A stretch of 64,000 nucleotides of DNA from Trochalopteron elliotii (Eukaryota; Chordata; Aves; Passeriformes; Leiothrichidae), in NCBI GenBank assembly GCA_024734555.1, contig JANPWX010000119.1:677374-741373 (forward strand), given 5' to 3'. The notes under the pieces were generated by a model. The model was given only the letters and a program-made list of their open reading frames with translations, was not told the origin of the DNA and did not search any database. Positions 37,801 through 49,800 of the stretch are shown here, in pieces. Within the stretch, counting starts at the first letter, position 1, and every line of letters starts with the position of its first letter. The position numbers were made by a program, and so were the translations under genes.

Positions 37801-40800
37801 GAGGGAGTGACTGGGGCAGGAGCATATCCATGCAGTCTTTGCCCCCCTGTGAATGCAGCTCGAGGTGACTCTGGTCACAGATGTGACTCTGACAGGGATT
37901 CTGCCACATTTGAGCCCAGTGGTGACAAGTCATTTTTCAGGTGTGTAAACGTAGGTACTTGAGGCAAGATGGCCTGGCCTGAACTGTGGCCAACTCTTAG
38001 CTACAGCTCACTCTGTTTTCTGAGTGCTGCCTAAACTGAAATGGAATGGAAATTTATGTCTTGGCCTCTTAAATACTCCCACTCTTTCAAATACCTCTGC
38101 AGAGCCAGATACTGCACTCTAGGAAAACAAATTTCCTTAGGAATGATCAGTTGGTATACTACTGTTGCTATTCAAATGAATTTTAAGGTTGTATTTACTT
38201 TTAAAAAGTCACCTTTCATGATTAATTAGATCAATCAAAGTTAGGCCCAGTTACATTACACTGAATTAGACCAACAGACCCCACCTACAGGTGTAGAAGC
38301 CCCTAAAGATGACATGCAGCCCACAGGAGAAATCTGCTTGCTTACTTCTCACGATTCCTTTTCCATCTTTACCACGGGCTCCTGCTTCATCAAATTTTGG
38401 GTTGTTGACCATGTTGTGCACTCCAAGAACAGCTGAAATGTGTAAACACCAGCAAGAGGATACAATGTTAATGGCAGGAACACAGACTGCAGGAAATTGT
38501 AGTTTAGCTCCCCAAACAAAGTCCCCTTTATAAAATGTTAACTGTGTGTGTCATGCCTGCTTGTAGGGAAAGTCTTTTGGGCTCCAAATTCTGGAGATCC
38601 AGACATTTTCAATATAGATTTCTGAACAATTGAGTCAATGTAGAATGCAAATCCCAGAAGTGCCAGCTGGAAGGAACCACTGTGGGTCATCTTGTCCAGC
38701 CTCTCCCTCAGGCAGGAGTGTTGCCAGCATTAATGAGGTCAGCCATGGCTTTGTCTAGCTGCAGTCTGAAAACACCCAGGGATGGAAATCCCACAACCTC
38801 TTTGGGTGAATTGTTTCAATGCTACACTCCAAATCACTTTTCTTCCCTAATATACAACCTGAATTGTTATTGCTCTTATGTTCTATTGTTTGGTGTATCT
38901 GAGAATTTCACTGTGCATGTGATGAGCTTAATGCATTGGCATTCCCACCAAAGTTTCTTGTGGAAGCACATCAATATTAACATGCTTGGAAAATATTCAC
39001 AAGTGGTGAAGATACCCAGGTCTAATCACCTGGCAACCAATTTTCCCATTCAAGGGGTCAGATTCCAAATTTCCTCATGGATTCAGGGTCTTTATCCACT
39101 GCATGTTGTGACAAGTTTATCTGGCTGTTTGGGATGTCAGAGCTGAGAGGAGGCAGCACTAGTTTGCTACAAACAATGTGATACAGTAGGATCAATCACT
39201 TCCATACCAGTGCCAGCACCCCAGCCTGCAGCCCATTACCCACTCTTCCCTTCCCCAAATCCCATGAGCTGGTTCCTCTTCCCCCCTGGCCTGACACACC
39301 AATATTAAGTAGAGAAATCTGAAATGCAGCAGCTTCAATCACCCTGGGCAACGTGTGGCCCACGGCTTGGCCCCCTGTCAGACAAGCACCAGCTGCCTGA
39401 GGGGTCACCATGAGACATTCCTGGGGGCAGGTCTGTGCAGAGAAGAGCTGGACATGTGGGAGGATCATATCTCCATATTTTCTGACCTGCAAGATCATAG
39501 AGCTCAGTATCTGAAGCACTGGCCAGGGCCTCTTCTAGTTCTGGATCCAGGGTCACCTTCTCTTCTGTGCGGGTTTCTACGGGCTTTTCTTTAGGGATAA
39601 ATATTTTTCCTAAGATAAGAAAAAAAGCCAGAGTGAGTAATGAATTATTGCAACAACTTCTTTGCCTCCTGGCAGCAGAGGAATAGGTCTGGGACAGTGG
39701 AACTGCTTGAAAATATTATCACATGCATGTTTTTCTCTTTCTTACTTGATGTTATCCTCCACACCAGGGTCTTAATAAGTCTAAAAATAAAAGGTGAAGA
39801 TTACTGCTCTGTGTTGGTGATTGTTATTTTAGGAAATTTGCTCAGGAGGAGTCCCAGCTGGGATTTTTCTGAAGGTCCTGTGTCCTTAAATAGGCAGAAT
39901 CAGGTCTACACAAAAAGCTTGCAGAAATTTCACCCTTATATTTAAATGAGGCACTAGGAGCAGTTAAAACCATTTTACTGCAAGAATCTCTCAGGTCATG
40001 AATTCCCATACAGGATCCTGAAAGCTCAGCAAACCTGGTCTCTTCCAGTAACTCAGTTTAATTCCCAGCCCCTCCAGAGTATTTTCCCTCTGTGTCTCCT
40101 GATGATCATTCACATAAATAGCCTTACCCTGGTCATTTGTGCAGGCCTGAAAAGTCTGAACTGAACCACATGTTGCCCAAGAAAGTCTCCTGATGTATTT
40201 GTCTCTCCCTGTATCCTGCTGATACCTTTGTGTTAGCAGATGTGTTTCCATGCAATATTCCCCCAAGACTGAGGTCATTGGCCTGTCTGCTGCAATGAGG
40301 GAGGGAGCTGCAGGATAAATCCAGGAGCAACACAACGAGTTCCACTACTCCTTCAGGCTGCTATGATGGTTAACCTCAGTGCTGTGATGATGTAACTGCA
40401 AATGTTTGGAGTGAGGCCCTTTAAATCAGAGCTTTCCTCACCGAGCCCTACACTGTGTGATGTAGCACCCAAGTGCTACACTGGATGATGCCACAGGCAA
40501 TGCCATTGCTCCAATAATTGAGTGAACTCCCATGCTCTACTGTCCACTGTGTGATAGTTCCCCTCACCTTGTCCCTAACAACTACTTCTCAAGCAGGCTT
40601 TAATTAATCCTGTTGTAATGAAGCTGTGATGATCTTTAGTGCAGGCAGCTTTGGCCCACTGTCAGCTTTAAATTTGCTTTTCGTGCAGCTTTGTACACTT
40701 TAGATGTAATGCTTGAAGCATTACATCTAGTCCTGTGGCTTTTTGAAATGTCTCTAAAATAGTTTAACTGTATTAGTCATATTGTTACCATTCATAAATT

Positions 40801-43800
40801 AATTCTGATATTTAGTGTTGAATTACAAATGCTTTGCCTCTGGTTTTTCAATACTGTCATCCTTTTGTGGCTTCATTTTTCCCTCATGTAGTAATCTCCA
40901 ATTCATTTATATCTTTTTTACAAGTTTGTCTACAGCCATTTTTATGCTGTCAGCTTCCATGACTCAAGTCAGTGAATAAGCTCAGAAAAAAATGTTAATG
41001 GAAGTTTCTGAAACTGGGAAGATTTATTGATACACTATTTAAATTATTTACCTTAGAGATATTTCTGCCAAGGCTAAACCACTTCTGAGTACACAACTGG
41101 ACAGAAAGTTATGTAGAAAGTCAAAGTAGTATCATGGTATGATTTATCTTTCATGTGATACTTTAAGTAAGTAATCTTTTCAGAAAAGGCTTCAAGAATA
41201 CAACAGCCTTTGGTGGGTGAAAAGTAAGAACTGTTTTAACTGTGACTGCATTGGGTCACAGCAATTCAGGACAGCCACCCTAGCAGCACCAAACAAAAAT
41301 CAAGTGGAAATCTGGAATAGGAAAAGCTCTGCAAAGACAGGTCAGTCATGCTCTCCAGATTTAATAGCAGCACAGGTGGTAAAACTTCAGACTCTCTCTG
41401 TGCTACCACCTCATCTGAAGTGTTGGATGGCAGCTTCCACACACCACTGACCAAGATTTAACTTGATGCCAGCTTGACAAAAGCAAATAAAAAAAAAAAT
41501 CATTACTGTGCTGGAAGCTAGAAAACCAGAATCAATCAGATCATCCCAGTAAACAATCAATAGGGAGGAACACTGTCCATAAAGTGTTTTCCTTTCAGAT
41601 CCCTGGTGGTTCCATGTGAGTTTCAAATATTCAGTAGGTTGTTGGAGATATTGAGGGAATCCTGCTGATGTTTATCCTGACTGATAACATTGCTCTGCAG
41701 CAGCAAACTCCACAGGGCCACAGCTCGAGGAGACAAAGCATCTCCAGCAGGCAGTCAGTGATTCTTCACAGGCTCAAACCTGAGTCACACTTTTAATAAA
41801 TCCTGACCCAAGTCTGAACTTTCACACATAACCTTGTAAGGGCACACAGGACCTTGAGTTTGGACTAAACTGGACACAATATGTGCTGTAGTTGGTCTTT
41901 CTCTAAGAACTTTGGATATGTGAAGGTCAAGTATCCTGCAAGAAATCAAGGAAGGGGTAATGGAAACCTATAGAGACTCATACCTTTTCTGTCCAGTTCA
42001 CATATATAGGAATACAATTTTAAACATTTGTTTCAGGCATATGTAATTCTTGGACAACAACCCAAATCTTGTTAAATGTGTATATGATTCCCAGTGATAG
42101 TTTCATTTAACACATTCTTGGCAAATGTTTTAGAAAAGATTCTATTATTGGTTATATGAAATATTTAAAGGGGCAAGGTCATGTCAAAGATAGTAATATA
42201 TATATCTTTAATGTATGTGGGCCTTGCTGGCATCCAGTGGTGTTTTAAAAATATTCTTGTTACTGCTATCTAGATAAGAACATTCCACTGTGAAGAGATG
42301 CTGTAGCACAGCAGATGGAGGTTAGAAAAACTTCTCTATTTATCATGTTATTATCAATTTATTACCTGTCCACCAGCTGCAAAACCGTGTGTCTGTTTAT
42401 AGACAGCTGTCAACCAGTTTTCCTTCTTTAAATAAGAACAGAGTTTAAAGATTCAGGAGGTGTCTCCTAGTCCCACATCTGTACATTGTAAATTCATTAT
42501 CCAGTGCATCATGGAATTCACTGACAAAATAAAATATGGATTGTGACTTCCTTGATTCAATGGTCCAACTTAAAATTTATTATTTGGAAGAAGCCTTGGA
42601 GGAATAGTGACATTTTATTATTATAAAGTGAGATTTATGAAGACAGGCTGCTGCTCTTGGTGTTCTTTATATTCGCACTGTGGTTTTAGAAGGTACTTTA
42701 TTATTACTTTATTCTATGTGCTATAATTAACGTTGGCTGTGTTATTTTTTTGTCTCCAGAATATGCTAGTGTTCTGTGCTAAGTCTTAATAGTAATAGCT
42801 TAACTTTAACCAATGAAAAACACAGTGACAAAAGTTCTTTTTATACATAACTTGGGCTACTTTGTTGTTAACCAGACAAAAAAGAAAAATAAATATAAAT
42901 ATAAAATATAAATATAAAATATTTATATTTTGGTTGGTTGGTTGGTTGGTTGGTTGGTTGGTTGTTTTTTTTGTTTAACTGCAAACCAAAATTCAATTGC
43001 AGAATAATATAATTTTATTTTTACACCAGCATAGAAACCCCAAGTGTGTGGAATCCCAAGTGCTTTCTTTCAGTGTGAAATTTTTTTTTAAGTGTGCATC
43101 AGTGCAATTCTCCCCCTCTTTTGGCCAAGCTGGGCTGAGTGTCTGGGGTGAGCTGGATGATGACTGAGGCAGCTTGTTACTAACAGGGACTTTGTGAGTG
43201 TGAGTGCAGTGAGCAGAGTTTTGTCTTGGCTCAGTTTAACAGCAGACCTACTCCTTTCCACCCACTGCAAAAACAAGACTTCTATTGAAGCTGAAATACA
43301 ATATGGTTCATGTTTTCCTCAAAAGAGGCTACAGGAAACAAAATCCATTGACAACCAGAGGGAAGGAGGACTCAGAGGAAAGCACTACAGAGAGACACAG
43401 AAATGTGGACCAAGGTAAAAGGAAAGCAAATTCTGTATAAAAAAAGAAATTCACTGGGAACAGTCATGAAACCATAGATGGCATTTTGCCACTTGGTTCA
43501 GCCAGGTCTCTTTTCCTGCACTGTGCAAAAGCCCCCATTAAAGCAATGTCAGAGTAAAGCAAGGAAATGAGATGCCCACCTTCTTATTCAGTAATAATTA
43601 ACTGCCATTTGCACATCTATAGGAGGATTTATTAACTAAGCAGGAAACTGCTTCAAGTGTATTTTCCTGAAGTGAGTTTTTTATTTATTGCTATATAAGG
43701 AGGGGGAGAAAAAGGCATTTGGATAGTGCAGTTGGATTTTAGTGGCAGGCCCAATCTAAAAACATTTTGAGGATTTCACCTTTGTTTATAGTTTGCAGCA

Positions 43801-46800
43801 TTTGGAGCAGCATTTCTGGTTTGTCTCCTCTATTCCTTCCTTCTCATATAATTTGACTTTCATGAATAAATATAAATGGCCACAATTTTTATTTTAGTAT
43901 TTATTTATATTTAGTATATATTTGGTATTTATTCCCATCTTGTACAAGTCAAAACTGCACAAGCTAAAATTCAATAAAACACAGAGCAATGGGAAATAAG
44001 CCCATTTATATCAGCTGTAAAAAAATCTCCTTTTATTTAACACCATTTTTTAAGGATATTTACTTAATTTTATACTACAAATGCATTTCCTGCCATAATT
44101 GTAAAACAATAATGTACTTTCTTTTCCTATAAAGTGTAGCTCAGATTATTGTACTTTCAAGAAAATACCTGGTTACATTTACTACTTCTGACTTCTCAAT
44201 GAATCACTGACTACAGTGAGTGCCTGTTTGTTCTCAATTGCAGAATGCTACACTGACCTTGGGAGTGAAATTCAATAATCCTGGAAATCTGCCTTGCATA
44301 AATCACAGGCACCTGGTTCACTTTTTCCATTTTACACTATTCTTTTCTGTTGAGGCTTTCTTCAACCCCTCCCTGCAAATATTCTATAAAAATGGAGTTA
44401 AATTCGTTCTTACCAAGAATAAATTTGCATTATGAAGGAGAAAACAGGCCAAGTTGAAGTAAGCATGAAGGTGAACGCCAGTAGTAATAAAAATGCAGTA
44501 TTGTAATTGTTGCTGTTCTGTTGCTCTTGGATTAGTGTCAGCATATTCCATGCCTTAAAAATTATGACAATGGAATAGGAAGGCTGCAAAGATAAGCATT
44601 CCAAAGTTATTAAATCTATTGTGCATAAACACAAAATGTGCACTTAAGTTGCACCAGTATCCTTGACTTTGATCAGCATGCTGTGATTCTGCCACTGCAG
44701 CAATACCCTTCAAAGAACTCTCCTGGAAAGCATGCTTGCTCAAACAAAAATAAACAAAAGCCAACTTGTACTTTTTTAAAACAGAAGGAAGCCCAGAATT
44801 TCTTCAGACCCTCACATGGATTACCACAAGTTAGGATGCAGCCCTAGGGCAGTCCTCTGGATTACCTCCTGGGTCACCTCCTGGGTCACCCACTCCACCA
44901 AGTGAGCAGAAAGCTCTTATGTCTGATGTGGAATGGGGGTAGAGGAGGAAGAAACTCAAACTGTGCCACTGCACTTCAGGTCCTTCTGGACATCAAAGAC
45001 CCTTGAAATGTGGCCAGGGCTGAATACCACACTAGTTATGTTGCTTTCTGGCCTCTTTTCTCCCACCCAACACATTCTTCTCCTCTTTTCCTTCCCTCAT
45101 TGCCCCCTGTGCCTTCCCCATCCCCTGTGTCTCCTGGTTTTGAAAATCTTTGACTTCTGACCCTTCCCATCACCTCCCTTTTTTTTTGCCCTCCCTTCCT
45201 TACCCCTGCTCTTCTCTGCAGCTCCTTTCCCCAGAGCTGCTACATCTAGTCCTTCATCCTGGAATACTCCTACAGCTCCTCAAACCCCCCTCTCTGCCCC
45301 AACCTCTCTGCTGCCTCTTCACTCTTTTTTCTCCTTTGCAGTGCCCTTACAAAGGGAGGGGAGCTCTGTCAGAGCAGGAGGAAGTCTCCTTGCCCTTGGT
45401 CCTGGTGTGACAGGGGCCTCTCAGATGAGGAATTTCCAGAAGATCCTGAGAGCCCAGCCTTGCCAGGCCCCTCTGGGCACTGCTGTGCTCCCTGCACAGG
45501 CAGGCAGGAGCTCTGACCAGCACTCACAGCAGGGGGAATATTTGGAGAAGGCTAGAATGAACTGGATGTACAAGAAAGCACAATATTTTGAGGATGCCAA
45601 ACTTGAGTATATTTCTCTGGGGATTCCAAAGGGCATACATTTCAAGTCCTCTCTTCAAAGCATGGAGCCACTGCAGGTCATAAAAAAAAAAAAAAAAAAC
45701 CAGCTGGAAAAATTTACTCTAGATGGATAAAACAATGTGTTTTCTCCTAATCTTGTTCTTGGAAGCAGCTAAGTCCTTTTTGCTGACACTTTCCAAAAAT
45801 TCAACTCGAGGCAGCCTCTCAGCATGGGAAATTTCACTGTGAACTGTGCAAGTTTGGCAAAGTCATGAGCAACTAAAAGAGAGACTTAGAAAAGCAAGCA
45901 GTGAGAGGCACTAGCTAGAGGCATTACTGTCAGCAACTGCAAACACTTTCAATGCCTTAAGAGACAAACATCAGTTCTAAATTTAAGCCCTAAAGAATAG
46001 GAAAAAGATGGCAAAAATTTAAACAAACTATTTAAGCATTGGGGGTGAAATGACTGCCATGTCAATCCAAGAATGATACTGTGTCTCTATACTAAACTAT
46101 AACTTTCCAAAGCAGTCTGTTAGACACAGTGGAATTGGAACTCATTAGCATCTACTCTAATTCTCTGACCTTCTGAAAATGACTGTCCTTATTACTGGTG
46201 CTGGGCACTGATATTCTGCTTGGCCCAGCACCACATGCAACATGGTCTCTGCCAGAGCAACTGAAAACACAGGTTTGGCCAAAAGTTCTCTGGTGCTTTC
46301 TTCCCTTTCCCTTTTATCAATCAGTTGAAAATGTTAGTATTTAATCACATATAAGCATGTTCCCTTTCCAGCCACAAATAATAATAGCCCAATCCACTGG
46401 AGTTTTTCCATGACTTTGATGAGAACTGGATCAGATCCAAAATGAAATGGTCTGGCAAGGAGCAGAAGACCTTGTAGAAAACAGAGATGGTGGTGAAGGA
46501 TTGAAACAGCAATCCTTAAAGCAACCTTTCATAGCTAATGACATTTCACTACAAAAGAACTTCTTTTTAAAACCATGTTTCATTAGTACCATACAGTTCA
46601 GAGAACCCCTGCAACAAAGCAGAAGCAGAAATGCTGTTACCAGTTTATGTCTGTGTCACAGCACGACTCAGCCCTTAACTGAGGTCAGACACAGACTGCA
46701 GAGAAAACACAGCACTGACAGAGCTCTGCAATACTTTGTGCCTGCACTGCCACCTTTTCTTTTTATTCCTAGGTCATTCCTGAACTTGCAAATGATACTT

Positions 46801-49800
46801 CACATGGAAGTGATGGAAGTCTGATAACCACCTGTCCCAGCTGTGTGTGTTAAGTGCAGTGGGTCAGTCTAAGTAATTCCACAGACCATCAGGTTCTGTG
46901 TAAGGATTTCTAGAACACCTATCCTAAGTAGGAACAAATCCAAAATACACAAAATAAACACTTACAAACTGCCCAGCACCATGGCCCCACTTATCAGCCC
47001 TTTCTCTTTGCCTCCACTGCTCATTACTAACCACCAATCCTTCACCACCATGCCTGTTTTCTACAAGGTCTTCTGCTCATTACTAACAGACATCTGTGTT
47101 GCACAAGGGTTCCTGAAAGCCACCAGATCATTTCAAACCACACAATGGGGCATTCAAATGAAGTGCCCAGCCCTGACCTGCATTAGGGAGGATGTGGATA
47201 AAGCAGTCTGAAGGCATTTCCCAGTGGCCAGCTTTGGGTGTGTGCCTGTGATCATTTCAGGGGAAACCTCGGGTCTCCATTGAAATCTGAGCTCTGTCCC
47301 ACACAGCCTCAAATCCTTTTTGTACAGCAATTAATGAAGTACATCACCAAGCTGCAATGTGGCAGGGGGCCAAAACCCTAATGCATCCCATACGTTTGAT
47401 TGTTTTTGCCAAACGTCTCCAACCTCTTGAAACCACAACTACAATCAAAAACAAGGCAATTCCCTGCATAATCAGCCCCCTTGTCTGGGGCTCATATTTA
47501 ACACTTCCTGTGTTTTAACCATTCTGGATATCCCTGTCAGCTCTGGAATTTGTTTTGGCTTGTTTTCTAGGACAATCAAAACCTTATGTTGCTCAGCATA
47601 TAGAGACCAACATAGGCAACTGAATTTTGTCCTTCAGCAGCTGCTTGGTATTGCTTCTTGGTCAAGAACTCTCTAATAAAATATTAACAACAAAATAGAG
47701 AGGCAGTTACAGAGGATGAAAAATCACAATGTACCACAGACTAGTCTGGAAGGAAGATTTCAAATTTCAAATGCCACCTTCTTTTCAGCTTATGAATTTC
47801 CAAGCTTTAGCTTTGTATGATAATTGTAGGAACTGGTAGAAATGTCACTTTACACTTAGTAGAAGCATCCCACTTCCCAAACTTGAAAAAATAAATGCTT
47901 TCCCAGTGGCAGACAAATATCATAGTATGAAACACTGACAGACGTTCAAACAACACTTGACATACTCTAATATTCTTTGGTCATAAATACCAAGTGGCAA
48001 ATTGGCATCAATACCTCCCAAATGTACCCAACTGGATGCATTTTAGAGCTGCTTAAAAATTTAATTTTAAACTAGCAGAAATAGCATCAAATTAATTTGG
48101 GGTTATTTACAGACTGGCTACATTACAGTGCTTCTAGAGTGTAAAGAAATAATTTAACAGAAATCTATACAATCTAATCATATAAATATTTACCAATCTG
48201 TAAATATACTTTAGAGACCATCAATATGCAGAAGGGGGGAAATGAGATTTTCCTCAAGAGATATCCTTCTTCAGAATTCTTCTGAGGACACGTTCAATTA
48301 TTTTTCCTGAACTAATTACTGAGCTTTGGAAGAATACTAATTATTCTCTAATTAAAGTGACTTTAAATCTAGCATGTAGTATCAGATCTTGAAAACATCA
48401 TTCAGGATTGTTTTGTTTCCTTGCATGGGAAATATCTTCTCACAAATGTTAATCAAGTAATTTATATTTTAATACAGCCATCCTGTTGTTATGGTTTTTC
48501 AATTGAGAGTGTCAAAATAAGTAACACTGCAGTTACAAGCATGGATTCTAAGATCCAGGAATAGCCACACATGGACTTTGTACAACATTCATCACGTTTC
48601 ACCAGATTCAACCAATTAGCAGGATTATCATCCAATCCACGTGAGGATTTCAGTGCCTTTGGCACATGGAGATTTCAATTACATGTTTTATAAGGCTCAG
48701 CTTCTGCATTGCTGGTGGTGTTTCTGTAGGACATCTGCCAAGCCACAGAGGGGCAGCAGGACTCACACTCCTACACCAATTCAGGATATGCCAAGCTCAA
48801 AATAAACAACTTTGTTCTCAAAGCACAAAAATGACACTGTGCAGCCCATCAGTTCTCAATAGTCAAGGTACTGGACCTCATCAGATCTTGGATTAATTCA
48901 GTTATTTCTAACCAACAAAGAAACAAAAGGTATTTTCATAGTGTTCGGCCTCTGACTTCAAAGAAAATGTAGTGTAATTCTGTGTGTTTAGATTATTACT
49001 GTAAAACGACAGCAGAAATCACAGAACACGTGGTTGTTTTCATTTGACTTAATCTGCTAAAGCTGATACTGACATGATTTTGTCATGAATTTGCATTGTA
49101 CAAAGAACAGAGGAAATTAAGGGAATAATTCTTTTAGCCTAAAATGCTGTCATTACCTCATAATTGTAATAATTCTTGATATTGTAATTTTGAAGTAAAT
49201 GAACACAGTGAATCAAAAGCCAAATTAAGAACAGCTTTAAATGCTAGGAGGGCTGCATCCACTCTGTGCTCAGGGGGAAGTGAAATGTGTGGCTGGTTGT
49301 GTTTGCAAAGCAGTGGTATTTCCACACCAGAGACACCAGGAACTAATAAGCAGCACTAATAAGCACTTTAAGGGCATCTGGAAGCAAATGTAGGAATAAT
49401 ATTGCTTTAGCTTCATCAAAAGAAAACTGAAATGACTTTAACAGCCCAGCCCATGCAGTACCACTGTCAGGGACAATACAGGGCCTCATTTTGTACAGAG
49501 TAAGGGCCACTCCTATGGGTACATAAAATTCCACACATTGCTGGGTTTTGTGCACTGATGATTCAGGCTGATTTGGAGATCTCAGATATAGCTACAGTGA
49601 AAAATGCAAAATCTTAATCTTAAATCTGTAAATACCAGTAAGGTGAGACGTGTCTGAAGGTGTTGGTGTAAAAATCCAGGGACGTGCAAGCAGAGACTTG
49701 TACTGCTCTGACACAGCAGTGTGCAGCAGACTGGAAACAATTGGTAATAAATCCATACTAGAGTAAAGTGCTTTCCTTCCTGCACAGTGTGTGCCTGACC

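Noticed and set aside
40701..40729. Hairpin as a microRNA precursor
   Set aside because: The stem is only 13 bp and the flanks do not pair, well below the usual precursor length.
45150..45410. Pro/Leu-rich plus-strand frame
   Set aside because: It is produced by the pyrimidine-rich tract.
45150..45730. A18 run as the tail of a processed pseudogene
   Set aside because: No coding remnant or CR1 body is recognisable upstream, and there is no target-site duplication that I can see.
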